This document shows positions 10,701 through 21,328 of a DNA stretch of 64,000 bases, one piece after another. Source of the DNA: Porites lobata (taxonomy: Eukaryota > Cnidaria > Anthozoa > Scleractinia > Poritidae); NCBI GenBank assembly GCA_942486035.1, contig CALNXK010000109.1, positions 409,501-473,500 of the forward strand, read 5' to 3'. A model generated the notes under the pieces. That model worked only from the letters and a program-made list of their open reading frames with translations. It had not been told where the DNA came from and searched no databases. Made by a program: the position numbers and the translations under genes. Numbering within the stretch: position 1 is the first letter of the stretch; every line of letters begins with the position of its first letter.

Positions 10701-12458
10701 CGCTACCAAAATGTTGCTGGATACGCTTATTAATTTACATCCGTACAAGGGGCGGATTTTACAGGTTGTAAAGTAACTTTAGTTGGACCTTTAAGTTACA
10801 ATTACTTTACATAAATGTTGTATTTCCCTACTTCTATACAATATAATGAACGCAAAGACAAAGCTGTGTTAGCGTGGCATTCTAAAATGTAAAGCCGAGG
10901 AAAGTTTTGTGTACATTTGTTTAGAATTCAAACGCCAATCTGCGGGGTTTCCTGGCGCAGAACTCCCAGATCACCTTGTCTGTGTCGATACTCTTGTCCA
11001 TGTGCGCATGTAGAACTATGAGCGCGAGCCCAGAGAGCTTCTCTGCTCGCATAGTAGAGCGCAAGTACGTCTTGACCCTTCAAATACAACTAAATGATCG
11101 TTCCGAAGTTGCCTTCGACACTGGCATCCGGTCAAAATAATTGTGAGAATAAAATTTACCAAAAAACCTTTTTAATCCCGTGCTTGGCTTACAATCAGGT
11201 ACGCCCCTGCTTGAACGTATTACACTTCACTTGTTCAGTCTTTTCAGTTTCGTTAAATCTCTGCTCAATGGAGCAGCAGCGATGAATCAAAGGTACTAAA
11301 TGCAGGACTGTCAAAAAGTTTTAAGTAGCAGGCTGATAATGAATAGTAGGCGGCTTTGGAACTCGCACCAAAGACACAAGTTCTTGAGGGCCGAGACATC
11401 TAGTGATATTTTTAAATTTAGAGATTCAGGAAGTGAAATGGCGCAAACCTTTTGACAAGGGACAACAATTTTGTTTTCAAGAAACTTCATTTTTCTTTAA
11501 ACCGCGGACGTCAGGTTGTTTCGTCAGAATACAGCGTTTTTTGTCGTCCTCTTCTCTCTGCCGTCCTGTTGCAAGACTAAGAACGGATGTCCTTCAGAAT
11601 ACACGCAAATGAGACGAGAAATGTTCCAGGCGTTCCACGACATCGCACGGTTCGAACGTTTCACAGATCTAAACCTGCTCAAAAACGCGTTAAATTTTTT
11701 TCGAAACTGGGAAACGAATTCTTTGCAATTTTGTTCGACGGTGCTTAATTTTTGTTGGCAGTTATAAATGTAGCGGTAGAAGGAGATGAAAGTAGCCGGC
11801 TAAGGATGGCTGACTAGCAAGCGGTTTTGGCCGGCTACCGGCCCTTACTAACAACCCTGCGAGGTATTGCATTCAGCCCTCCACTTGTATACTTTGGACT
11901 TTGGACATTCATTCCTGGGGTCAATTTAATAAACCTTTTACTCCTGTAATTTACAAGTGTAACTATTGTTCTCGAACTCTAAAACAATGGCTTGTAAATT
12001 ACACTTGACAAAGTTTTATTGAATTGACCCCTGGAAGAGGAGTCCAATACCGCATCCCGTGCCAAGATTTTGCCGAATCCCGCGTCCCGAATAGTGGTCA
12101 AATCTCGTATCCCGTCAACAATTTTTGCGTTTTCCCGAATCCCGCACTGTATTTCGGCAGGGCTGTCATTAAGAGGCAGGGGCCGGAGATTTCCCCCGCC
12201 TACTTTTATAGGAAAATAGAAGAAAAATAGAGCCAAAAGAAATCCCTAGCTGTTTGATTCCCCGCCTACTTGTTGTATTTACCTGGCAACTTGAAATATT
12301 AATGACCTCCCTGAATTTTTGGCCGAATCCCGGATCCTGAAGATAGCCCTCTGCCACCCAACAGAACAGAAAATTAATGAGAAAATAACTCCAACCGTTT
12401 TTCTTGTTTTTACTTGCTTTGACAGAATAACTTGTTGAGCCGAATAACGTTCAGCTGA
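1756..12458 (+). CDS. KIF22: KIF22/Kid-like chromokinesin, C-terminal half
   Basis: Ten plus-strand exons, all joining in phase: 1756-1808, 1956-2006, 3090-3157, 3509-3715, 4300-4418, 4887-5032, 6053-6119, 7133-7257, 10561-10620 and 12426-12458 (TGA). They encode about 308 residues, incomplete at the N terminus; the motor domain lies upstream. The early exons are basic and low-complexity (AKRLKSDDSK). The exon at 4300 is coiled-coil-like (EQQKLQERLAVLERLALEH). Exons 7133 and 10561 encode a helix-hairpin-helix (LNNGTIKELKKLQGVGEKRA, then HGPFQQ and VHELKLIDGF). That module is the C-terminal DNA-binding hallmark of KIF22/Kid, which moves chromosome arms on spindle microtubules. The acceptor of the 6053 exon is weak and was chosen because it keeps phase. 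Introns are long and rich in transposons. Identification is strong for the last three coding exons and good for the rest. Confidence 0.88.
3413..3504. mobile_element. MITE, TAGCCTGCG family, copy 1
   Basis: A foldback of about 92 bp. The left arm runs TAGCCTGCGAGAGTATCCGG and the right arm is its inverted copy ending GCAGGCTA, with AAACTTGAGC/GCTCAAGTTT pairing near the loop. It has no coding capacity. It ends four bases before the splice-acceptor AG (3507-3508) of a KIF22 exon, so the branch and pyrimidine region of that acceptor falls inside the element. Confidence 0.8.
5315..5392 (+). mobile_element. tRNA-derived SINE fragment
   Basis: A tRNA-like head: GCTTGC at 5315 can pair with GCAAGC at 5366, as an acceptor stem would. 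There is an A-box-like stretch (TAACTCAATTGG) and a B-box-like GGGCTCGTATCCC. It is followed by a short hairpin tail (AGCCTGAATTTTTTTAGGCT). The anticodon arm is largely deleted, so it is not a working tRNA gene. It shares the phrase ATCGCAGA.GTCAAGGGCTCG with the SINE-like copy near 21670. Confidence 0.65.
6503..6590. mobile_element. MITE, TAGCCTGCG family, copy 2
   Basis: An 88-bp foldback. The left end (CTAGCCTGCGAACGCGGACG) and the right end (CGTCTGCGTTTGCAGGCTAG) are near-perfect inverted copies, with ATTTCCGGTC/GACCGGAAAT pairing further in. Same family as the element at 3413-3504. It sits in the KIF22 intron between 6119 and 7133. Confidence 0.8.
7269..8381. mobile_element. Tc1/mariner-like non-autonomous TIR element (host of a nested element)
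   Basis: The left end (CAGTGAAAACCTGCGAGTAA) and the right end (TTACTTGCGGGTCTTACTG) are inverted copies, flanked by TA at 7267-7268 and 8382-8383. The inner arms continue with AAGAACCTGTTAGGCT and its inverted partner near 8325-8360. There is no transposase frame. The element carries a second TIR element at 7506-8225. It lies in the KIF22 intron 7258-10560. Confidence 0.75.
7506..8225. mobile_element. Nested TIR element with TAAATA target duplication
   Basis: The ends CAGGGCTTCTGATATTTCGC and GCGAAATATCAGAAGCCCTG are perfect inverted repeats, flanked by the direct repeat TAAATA (7500-7505 and 8226-8231). The interior is built of degenerate repeats of a TTCGCGGGA / AAAATCGGCCGATTT type and has no credible protein. 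The six-base duplication and CAGGG ends do not let me name a superfamily. Confidence 0.8.
9010..9050. repeat. Short hairpin
   Basis: About 18-base arms (AGCTCAACTCAAGAGCACT and AGTGCTCTTGAGCTGAGCT) around a GCAA loop. It directly abuts the MITE that starts at 9052. It may be the end of a larger, older element whose GTCACAC-containing ends lie near 8850 and 10045. Confidence 0.55.
9052..9459. mobile_element. TA-flanked MITE containing a microsatellite
   Basis: The left end (CAATCCTGGTCAAAACGTTT, then GGGACAC) and the right end (GTGTCCCAAAACCTTTTGG, then CCGGGATTG) are inverted copies. TA flanks both sides (9050-9051 and 9460-9461). The middle carries a GGAT/GGGT/GGAC tetranucleotide array. 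No transposase. In a KIF22 intron. Confidence 0.72.
9210..9279 (+). repeat. Tetranucleotide microsatellite
   Basis: A run of GGAT, then GGGT, then GGAC/GGGC units. It reads as an evolving tetranucleotide array inside the MITE at 9052-9459. The arginine/aspartate-rich open frames across it are translation artefacts. Confidence 0.85.
10213..10376. mobile_element. Near-perfect hairpin MITE
   Basis: About 45-base arms, identical as far as I can read. The left arm starts ATACGCTCTTCTCACTTATG; the right arm is its exact inverse and ends CATAAGTGAGAAGAGCGTAT. The loop is about 75 bases. Such well-kept arms suggest a young insertion or an unusual deletion derivative. It lies 185 bases before the penultimate KIF22 coding exon. 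Confidence 0.8.
11914..12034. mobile_element. MITE with CCTGGGGTCAATTTAATAAA ends
   Basis: The left end (CCTGGGGTCAATTTAATAAA) and the right end (TTTATTGAATTGACCCCTGG) are inverted. TTTACAAGTGTAA and TTACACTTG pair inside. Length 121 bp. It sits in the last KIF22 intron, just before a low-complexity patch (12040-12340) rich in AATCCCG/ATCCCG words. Confidence 0.72.
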
Positions 12459-14222
12459 ATGAAGATGGACTGATAGGAAATCCCGCACAGGACCATGTGG
12501 CGTTAGCTTAGAACGTGAAGAACAAAAACATTACCGTTACAATCCGAAGCGATACCGAACATTTCACCGATCAGTGATCAACTCAAGCGAAAGAATTTTT
12601 TCTGGCGGTTTTTTTCTTCACTGTTTTATTACCTAGTAAATTCGCTTGTGATCTGTATAGTTTCTTCTTTGAACTTTCGAGTCGGATGGTTCGCGAAGCG
12701 GGTCTTAAAACTGTGTTCAGTTAATACAACGTTAAGTCTCGTCAGGTTTGCTGTCTTCTGTTGTTACGGTCGCTGGATATACAATGGATTTCCTGAGGCA
12801 ATGGCCATTCATAGGGCAGTCGGAAGGTTTTCTGTAGTTTCACAACTTTTGAGACTCGTTCATATTCATGCGTGACTGTAAAGTGGATTTGTTGTGACAG
12901 TCGATGAACGTGCCTCAAAAATTGTGCAACTGTAGAAAACCTTAGCTAACTTTCCGAGGTGCCCCTTAAGTTTTCGCTTGAACACGGGAATCGCCCATAT
13001 TCAAGCCAGTGTAGCCGCAAAAGAAAAGAAACAAAACCGGCTTGCCGTCTTGCTAAGTGTCGGCAGAGATCCAAGGCGCAGACCTAACTGTGGGTGGCTG
13101 GCTGACTTGTTTTGTGCCAGACGTGGGGGGGGGAGGGAGATTTTGTCATTTTGATTAGAGTTTCAAGTCAGAAAGCAGTGCAAAGTCAAGGAATTTTTCC
13201 TGTGGGCTAGCCCAGCCAAATCAATGCTCTGACGCATAATCATAACATTACTAGCAGTGCTTGGGGGAGTGATTGACTAGTCGTAAGTGTCATGGGTGGG
13301 GAAGGTGAGTACTTGTTCCTTGGACTTGGCTGTCTAGAAACCGAGTACAGCGCAGCGACGAAACTGAGAGTCGGCCGTGTTGCTTAATTTGCGAAAGTTT
13401 GGCGATTACTCTTATGTTTCTTTCTTTTTAATAGGCCAGATCAGAGTAGCCTGAAGCCTCTGTTTCAAAGTGAAGCTTAGTGCGAAGCAATGATGTGAAA
13501 ATGATTTTTAGTTCAAGCAAATAAAACTAATTTTTTGAACTTAGCCTCGTTTTGAAAGAACGGAATTTGCTTTGGCGATTTGCGATTGGCTAATGCTAAC
13601 AATAGCCCTCGAGAAAACCAGAAAAATCTGTCTTAGCCCTAAAAATGGGGCCGTTTCTGTGGGACCGATACAGTCTAATTAGCTAGAGCTGATTTAGACC
13701 CAAGGGCTGAATTGAATCCTAGCGTGGGCTGTAATAGGCTTTTGATGGGGCTGTTTTGGCTTAAATTGTGCTAAAATGGCTCCAGGAAGGCTGAAGCAGG
13801 CTCTAATCTGCAGGGCTAAATTGGCACTTTGGAGCTGAAAGAGATCAATTTAATTTTCAGTGTACTTTAGGCCAGTCGACATCCAGTATGTCAATTAGGG
13901 AGCCCAGGGTGGATTTGATTTTGTACAGTGTAAAAGCCTAACTTGCTTGGCCACGCGTTTATCTGACTCGATCACTTCGGCGCAAATAGAATCGGCCAAA
14001 TTTGGGTTCTCTGCTTAGCCTGCAAAGTAGGCATATTTACCTGTATTTTGCAGCGCAATAGAAGATTTTTTTCGGCAATAATGCTATCCCGCCATCTTAG
14101 ACGTTGAAACTACCAGACAGTTGGGGGGAGTTAAAAACTGATTTCAAGGTAGAGGTTGGTGGGTTTAAAATAGAGGTACCTCTGAGTTTCCGTTAAAAAA
14201 CGCCTGCTCTGCAGGTTTAAGG
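12459..14222. other. KIF22 3' flank, no gene seen
   Basis: Follows the KIF22 stop codon. The first few hundred bases are presumably 3' UTR, but I see no convincing poly(A) signal near the stop. Around 13600-13860 there are degenerate repeats of an AGGGCT / GGGCTGTTTTGGC type. No exon is supported on either strand. Confidence 0.5.
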
Positions 14223-14502
14223 CTGGTTTTCACTAGCGACGGAGTCGGAGTCGTAATCAGAAGCGTAGAGTTTATGATTTAGTGCAAACAGCGTTCCGAT
14301 TCCGCTCTGACTCTGTCGCTTACGTTCCGCGTATGACCAAGTGAAAACCAGATTGTCGGAGTCGGAAGCAGAAATGGAAACGTTCTGATTTTTCTGACTC
14401 CGATTCCGTCGTCCTTATGACTCCGCTTACGACTCGGATTTTTGATTTTCACTAGGTCATAAGCGCTCTTACGACTCCGACTCTGTCGCTAGTGAAAACC
14501 AG
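14223..14502. mobile_element. MITE with CTGGTTTTCACTAGCGAC TIRs
   Basis: The ends CTGGTTTTCACTAGCGAC and GTCGCTAGTGAAAACCAG are perfect inverse copies. The arms continue as GGAGTCGGAGTCG and CGACTCCGACTC, and the whole 280-bp interior is built of GGAGTCGGA / CGACTCCGA words. A second internal CCAAGTGAAAACCAGA copy at 14338-14353 suggests an internal duplication. No coding capacity. Confidence 0.8.
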
Positions 14503-14922
14503 ACTTAACTGCCTTAAGTGTGCCAGATTTGTTTCGCTAACTGGGAAAGCTTCGTGGGATTTCCATATCTGGAGCAGTCCTATTTCTTTCCTAGCGTGTT
14601 TATTTACTGCTGAATTCGAAGTTCGAATTTCGTGGAAAAAATGATATTGGAAAAGGAGCAGTGACGGCTGAGATTTCATCTCTTGCGACCTAACTTGTCT
14701 ATTTTATTGTGTGCTGGGGGAATTTGAGCATATCACGAAACGTCGCGTGAGCATAAAGAACAACAATAACCAACTGCAGAGTAAGTTTTAATTGACTTGA
14801 GTTAAGGATTTTACGATTGCAACCTTACCCCTTACAAACACTGTAATTTTAGAGGAATCGTACTGTGCCACTATCACAGAGCCTGGGTTACCTGTGGTGA
14901 AACTAGGGATAATGTTTTACTA

Positions 14923-17900
14923 TTAAAAACGTTCTGCTGTTTTCAGCATTGTCTCGGGGATCCATATCATTTTTTTCCCGTGCCCCATGAAACGACCTGG
15001 CGACCAAGTTCCTTCTCGGTAGAAGCAGATAGAGAACTTTTTCCAAGCTACCCACACCTTCTTCTTCACATTACAGCTAGCAGGGTTAGGACAGTAGCTT
15101 ACGAATATCCCGATATCCGTTGCTGGTTTTGTACATCCCTGCCCTTCACGATAAGGATGTCCCTTGGCTGTAACCTCCGTCGGTGTTCTAATGTACACTT
15201 CCCTCGAGGCAAACTCCACATCATTCAGGCCACCAGACCATGGTTCAGAGCTCAAAAACTGTTCGGCGGTTTGCGAACTAAAATCCTCAGCGCTGTCTAT
15301 TTTTTGATAAAGTAAATACAGAGTGTTTCTTTGCTCCCTTCCGTTAGCCTCTTTCATAAAACACTGATAAGGCCAGTCGTTGGCGTTGGTGATTCTGTTT
15401 TTTAACCAATCCAAAACCTTTGTCTCATCTTGTGATATTCTCATCAAAAGCTCGTCTTCCAGATCAAAATTTAGTGCCCGACCTGGCTTCGACAACGAAG
15501 CCTCTCTAAAAGCGTTCGCTTTCTTGGCAAATTTGTACAGCTTGGTCATCCAAACATCGTCCGCTTCAATTGTAAGATCGCTTTTTAAGCCCTTGGTCGC
15601 AGTAGCAAGAGTGTGGTACGTGAAGTGGCATTGCAGACCTGCATAACCATAGTAGGTTAACTCGTCAGCTAATTTCTCAACGAGGTGCTTCTTGCCGTGG
15701 CAATAAGCCAGCATGTATGGTCTTAGAAGAGAGGTTGCTTCTGGCAGTTCACCAAACTCTACCCCATAGAGATCCAAGAGAACATTATCTACGGAATCTA
15801 GAAGAAAAGAGCAGTAATTACACAAAAGATAATTCAAGGTTATTAAACCTCTCCGAGGTTAGAGGTTTAATTGTCGGCAGGTACCAGCTGTGTATTTTTT
15901 GTAGCTGTTTCTCACTTAACTATTAGGAACCTATTAAATGTCGCGATCGACTGCAAGACTGTCAAGGCTTGCCAGTTTCCTAGGCATCGTGGCTGCCAGC
16001 AAATGATGCACTAAGATGCTGTATTTCTGAATTAGTACGGAGGTATTTTTTTGACTGCAGGAATGGAAAAGGGCATCAATTAAAACCAAGATCAGCCGAG
16101 CATAGTGCTACTTTTCGAGCATAATTTTTGACATAATGCTACTGTTTTGAGGGTGACGCACAAAAGCATAATTCTCAAATTTTGTTTCCTATTTCTTACT
16201 CAGATCGAGATCGTTCAGTGTCCATTCATCCCTATATGAGGGTCTCAATGGGCTTAACCCATAGGCGTAAAACGTCCCAAAATTTAGTCGATAGCCGTAA
16301 CAACTGAAAAATTTTAACCGGTAGCCATAAATAGGGTAAAAAGAGTTAACCGTAAAAAACATTTTGCTCCTTAGGTTTGATAGTTTTGAGGAAGGTGCTA
16401 AACTCACTTAGAACGCCGGCGTTTCTTATTTCACGGCTACTTTGAGTCTTTACGTTCACGCTTCTGCTAGTTTTGCATTGAAGATTCTATTCATAAACTG
16501 TTATATGTCTTTTATTAGGAATGGTCCTTTTCGCGTGGCTGATAAATTTTAGTTGACTGGCAATAGCTTATATTAACCTTTTGTTTCTATTTTAAACAAA
16601 GAGTTCATGTCATTTTAAGAGAATGAGAAAACTCTCCTGCGGCAAAGATCTTCAAAGCCGCGTACTTCTCGGCTTGATATCCCAACACTTGTAAATGTGA
16701 GGGTCACAGAAATGTTCGAGTCTCAGTCTGTATGGTTGTTCTTTTTTAGTTCATGTTGTACAATCTGTTCTTCAGTGGGGTAAAGACCCTATCGTGGTAG
16801 TAAAAAGAGAAGAGGGTAGCAAATACAAAGCGGCGGCAAGAACGAATCACTAGCCCCTGAAGAACAGGAAATCACGCCAAGATGCAAAAGATGACAAACT
16901 TTTTCGAAGTTAACATTTCTATGTAATGTCAGTGGCAAACTATCATCTGCCGGTACCGTCAGTTGCGGCGTGCCGCAGGGTAGCATATTGGGTCCTTTGC
17001 TATTTTTAATTTACATTAATGATCTTCCCAACTCCCTGCGGGGCGCCGTACCAAGAATGTTTGCCGATGACACCAACCTTACGTTATCTGCTAAGACGTT
17101 AACAGAGCTTAAGCTAGCTCTAATCCCTGAATTAAATAACCTTAGCTGTTGACTGAAAGCTAAGAAGCTAGTCTAAATGTTGCTAAAACAGAGCTAATGA
17201 TTATTGGATCAAGACAAAGACTATCTGCCCAATGTGACGATGTAGAAATGAGAATTGATGACCAAATTATCAAGAGAGTCGATCATACCAAATCCTTGGG
17301 TCTTACCATAGATGCTCAACTCTCTTGGGGTAAACACGTTGAAGAGATTTGCAAGAAAGTCTCTTCAGCTATAGGCGCCATAAAACGTGTGCAGCCCTTT
17401 GTATCCAAAGAAACTGCAATTCAAATTTATAACGCTTTAATTATGCCTCCTTTTGATTACTGCAGCCCCGTCTGGGACTGTTTGAGTGGTTACTTGAGTG
17501 ATAAGCTCCAAAAATTACCGAATCGTGCAGCCAGAGTTATTACTAAATCACCCTTTGATGCGAGCTCAAACCACCTTCTCTCCACCCTCAGCTGGGAGAG
17601 GCTATCTCTTCGACGAAAGAAACAAAAAGCCTTAATGATGTATAAAACTATGAATGACCTTGCTCCGGAATATTTACAAAGTCTTTTCTCTCATCGTCAC
17701 TCTGCTTACAACTTAAGAAACTCTAAGGGAAGGCTGACCCTGTCCAAACCAAGCACCAATTATTTGAAACGAAGCTTCTCTTACAGCGGGGCCATGTTAT
17801 AGAATAACTTGCCCCAAAACTTAAAAAATGCTGCATCCGTTGAGCATTTTAAGCGAAATATCAAGAAGGTAGCTGATATATCGGATTCCCACACGGCAAT

Positions 17901-19494
17901 CATGTAAAGCAGTTGTAATTAGTTTTAGTTTTTAACTTAAGCTTAACTGATGATTTCCCGTGTTTAAATAAAGATTTACATACATACATACATACATACA
18001 TGCGTAAAATGATATTAGAAGTGGAATTCCTTAAAAGCATGATTTATGAAATGTTAAAAATTTTCAAAAGAACAACATTTCATCCCAAGATGATCCTAAG
18101 ACATTTATTTTAAAAAAATAAGGGTTATTAATTTTTTAACTCTTTGAAACAAAAGAAATTAATTTATAACTTTTCGTTAACCGTAACCGAAAAAAATTAA
18201 CCGATAGCCGTAAAAGAGCCAAAATTTTAGCCGATAACCGTAAGAGCCACCACCCCATTGAGACCCTCCAATATTGTAACGGAGCGAAACCCATCTAAGC
18301 GGGCGTGGTCAGTAACCATACCTCCTTAGAAGCCCAAAATTGATAACTGTAAACAAGCCTTCTTTTCAGCAGAAGGTCCTTGAAAACAAGATACAACTGA
18401 TCGTTGCAGTTAGTTAAGTGCTCACCGTATTCATATTGTTTGATGAATCTTTCCACCTCTGGCATTTTCGATAGTTCTCTTGCTCCACAGACCGGTTTTT
18501 TTGACATTGCATCTACCAGGACACCATAGTTTCTAATGGTATACCGTATAGCGCTAAGTTGCTCTGTCATCGCTAAGACTCCTCCTTTAGCCTCAATTAG
18601 GCGGCCCAGGTCAGCTATGTCGGCCTGTATGTCTGTGAGTCGATTGTGTATCTGTTTGAACTCTTGGTCCAAGTACTTTGCCAGCTCATCAAAAGGATTT
18701 GGAGTCAAGAACGTTGTCGCAATGGAAGCTATTCCGCTGAAGATGCTAAACACGGGAGCTATAGCGCTGATAAACGACGAAGCTGTTTCAAACGTTGTTG
18801 CAAGTGTCCCCAGTTTTTTCAGGGGGCTAGCTTTGCTAGCCTCTCTGTACTTTTGTCGTGCTTCGGTAATAGTACCGGTTCCTTCAGTTAAGCCCGCAGC
18901 AATGGCAGATGATGCTTGGAGCATATCGTTCGTAATATCATACGTGGGAGGCTCTCCATCTGTTGCTTGTGATCCTGGGGTAGCTGTGACTATTTTTTGC
19001 TTAAGAAGCAAGTCCTTAAGCCTCTCGGGACAAACAAAAAGCCTTGAAACATCAATTGAGACCCCGAATTGTTTGCAGGGACGCTCTAAGACGGCATCAG
19101 GGGACGGAGTCGGACAAGTGGTCTTGAAATCCGTTGGCTGGTCCACGACGATTATTGTGTCTATGACAAGAGCATTCACACAAATGTGACTGGCGGTTGA
19201 AGTGACCGTCACTTGCTTGATCGATTTCTGTTGTGACTGGAATTGATATTTATCATCCTGTTGTAAACTAGCCCCGTCTATTTGGACCTTATATTGTTTT
19301 GTATTCCCATCTCCAGTGATCTTGGCCTGTCTGGTTTCGTCGTTGTGAGCAACAATGTTGATGATTATTTCTTTACTTGCTTGTAAAGAACCACACAAAT
19401 CTAGCGTTATACCTGACTTGCGTGTACTTGAGGATGAAACCTCATTCGCCACGACTAACAACAAAACAGTCAGGAGAAGACCACAAGCAGCCAT
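14923..19494 (-). CDS. Secreted helical protein of unknown function (possible pore-former)
   Basis: Two large minus-strand coding blocks. Block 1, 19494 to 18322 (391 codons, ending at a GT donor after WASKE), has a signal peptide (residues 1 to about 21). It then has an N-terminal beta-rich segment with cysteines, a hydrophobic stretch at 239-263 (SSFISAIAPVFSIFSGIASI) and an amphipathic coiled-coil-like helix at 268-305 (YLDQEFKQIHNRLTDIQADI). Block 2, about 15797 to 14923 (TGA), is soluble and ends with an aromatic, cysteine-bearing domain (WVAWKKFSICFYREGTW). A hydrophobic hairpin next to an amphipathic helix in a secreted cnidarian protein recalls helical pore-forming toxins, but I recognise no family and infer this only from layout. 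Block 1 ends in phase 0 and block 2 needs phase 1, so a short exon is missing or these are two genes. Confidence 0.6.
16240..18266. mobile_element. TIR element split by a LINE
   Basis: The left end GGGTCTCAATGGG (16240-16252) and the right end CCCATTGAGACCC (18254-18266) are perfect inverse copies. Next to both ends lie degenerate words of an AACCGATAGCCGTAA / AAAATTTTAGCCG type, in opposite orientation. A LINE 3' fragment (about 16925-18002) fills the middle, so the TIR element is the older insertion. All of this lies in the intron of the secreted-protein gene. Confidence 0.68.
16925..18002 (+). pseudogene. 5'-truncated non-LTR retrotransposon, L2/CR1-like 3' end
   Basis: Encodes the C-terminal half of a reverse transcriptase: GVPQGSILGPLLFLIYINDL, the catalytic FADDT, then the thumb and C-terminal part (KRVDHTKSLGLTIDAQLSWG, DYCSPVWD, LQKLPNRAARVI). 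There is an in-frame TGA at about 17150, and a frameshift at about 17173. The element ends in AATAAA and a TACA-repeat tail (17978-18002), as L2-type LINEs often do. The 5' half with the endonuclease is missing. Confidence 0.82.
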
Positions 19495-19589
19495 TATTCT
19501 GCTATGTCTTGGAAATACGAGATCTGATTCCTTTTTATCTTCATGCGATTGACTTGTGGTTTAGCTTGCTTTGACGAAATTAGAAGCTG

Positions 19590-20130
19590 AACGCGATTTC
19601 GAAATCTGATATGAGCAATATACCCGCGCTCTGAATTCTGACTTTTTCAAGCGTTTCGAAAAAAGACCAATTGAAAAGCATGGCATGAATGTTTCAAGGA
19701 CCCCCCTTTGGGCATTACCTAATCAATCGCTTCGTGCCACACGAATGTTTTATCGATTTACATCCCACAAAATGTCTGGTACAGGTCGTAATAAGAGTGA
19801 GAATATTACCGCTAGTAAAATGATCAGGTTTTTCGCCGCTTTTGAATTAAAACGTGGTTTTTGATCATGCAGGTAACATTTCGAAATTTGATGTGAGCAA
19901 TGTACCCGCTTTCTGATTCTGACCTTTTCAGGCGTTTCGAAAAGTAAACCAATCAAAAAGCACGGCACAGCATGAACGCTAGGAACCCTCTTAGGCGTTA
20001 CCAAACATCGATCAATTCGATTCTATCAATCAGGGTCGTATAAGAGTGAGAATATTACAGCTGGTAAAAGGATTTCCACCGCTCTTTGAATTAAAAACTT
20101 AACTTTTTATCAGGTAGGCATACCATTTCT
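19590..20130. repeat. Diverged tandem duplication upstream of the secreted-protein gene
   Basis: Two copies with a period of about 285 bp. Copy 1 runs about 19590-19870 and copy 2 about 19876-20130. Shared landmarks are TTTCGAAAT, GAGCAAT.TACCCG, GCGTTTCGAAAA, GGTCGTA(A)TAAGAGTGAGAATATTAC and TTTGAATTAAAA. Copy 1 lies immediately upstream of the minus-strand start codon at 19494 and, read on that strand, contains a TATA-like GTATATTGC near 19613. It may carry the promoter. Confidence 0.6.
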
Positions 20131-20322
20131 TCTTTCAAAAAAAAGGAAGTTAAAAACTGAAAAAAGAAAGTATAAATAGCTCGAGGAAACACTTGATCGC
20201 ACTGGCACTTAAAGGACCCTCTCCTATGTCTGCTTTTTGTATTTAATATCGAGATCATTTCTTTGTAGCGTTATGGGACGGACAAATTAGCCAACATATG
20301 TTTAGTAGAAATATTTCTTTTA

Positions 20323-20867
20323 AAGTGGAACCATGTGGAACCTCTCCTTATATTTGGAACACCTTTATTCAAGGGACAACTCCATTCAGGGGATAGAAAA
20401 TTTGTCCCGGAAAAATGTTCAGATAATCTTTGTACCTGTCATCTCCGATTGAAGGGACACTTTTTTTCTGGGTCCGAAAACAGGGTTTAACCTCCCCTCA
20501 GGGGACACACTCAAAAAACGACTGACTACAAAAAGCGTTGATAATTTTAAGTTTACACTTCTCAGAAGGACGACAGCTTTCACAAGACGGACTATCTCAC
20601 TTAAATTGATGTACTTCACCTGTGGAAATGCAACACACAATAACGCAGCCAGAGATAAAGTTAATCTTGATTTTTTACACATCATCTATCTGCTTGAAAT
20701 AATAATTGCAGCAGATCCCGAGACAAAATAAAAGAAAAATATTTTATTTGTTGGTTAATTATTAACAAACCCCAGCCCCACCTCCATTTAGAGTTACACC
20801 TCTATTCAGGGGACACTTTCCTTGGTCCTGAGGGTGTCCCCTCATTGGCTCAATATAGGTTCCACTG
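20323..20867. mobile_element. Tigger/pogo-like non-autonomous element
   Basis: The left end AAGTGGAACC and the right end GGTTCCACTG are inverted and flanked by TA. The interior is a run of degenerate words such as CATTCAGGGGACA and CCCCTCAGGGGACAC. The CAGTGGAACC terminus is that of pogo/Tigger-type mariner elements; the left end has one change. No transposase is left. Confidence 0.6.
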
Positions 20868-21328
20868 TAATCTCTGATACGTTCAAGCGTCTTTGCCGTC
20901 GTTGACACTGACGACTAACTTCGACACGAAAATGACTAATTTCGCGTTTTATGGAGGACATAAACTCAAGACAATAAGTTTCTTTTCGTTTTCTGAACTT
21001 AGATACGGTTCTTTAGAATTCAATTCCAAAAAAAATTCGCCAAAATTTCAAACATTGAGCAAGATCAGAATAAGAGCGATGGTGTTTGAAATGGCGTCGC
21101 CGCCGTCGTGGTTGCTCAAGTTCCCTAAATTAGATCATTGTCGGCTTCTAAGTGAAAAGTAATCAAAAGTCCCATCATTTGAATACACAAATTTTTTGGT
21201 CATTTATACAACAATTTATTTCAATTATTTGAACTTTATAAGCAAGGTATTATATGAAATAAAAACTCTTGATACATTATTTACATCTTTGTACATTCAT
21301 TCTAGTTTGCCGGTCAGTGCTTTGCTAC
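20868..21328. other. Intergenic, degenerate repeat
   Basis: Between the Tigger-like element and the CFAP73 stop codon. 20890-21135 ends in GTGGTTGCTCAAGTTCCCTA, resembling the GGGAGCTTAAGCAA end of the elements at 1149 and 36875, so it is probably an old relative. No exon is supported. Confidence 0.45.

Noticed and set aside
18536..19189. 217-codon frame on the plus strand
   Set aside because: It is the antisense shadow of the signal-peptide exon on the minus strand, which has the better composition, start and splice donor.
20171..20178. TATAAATA box on the plus strand
   Set aside because: No supported coding exon follows on that strand, and the next feature is a transposon.
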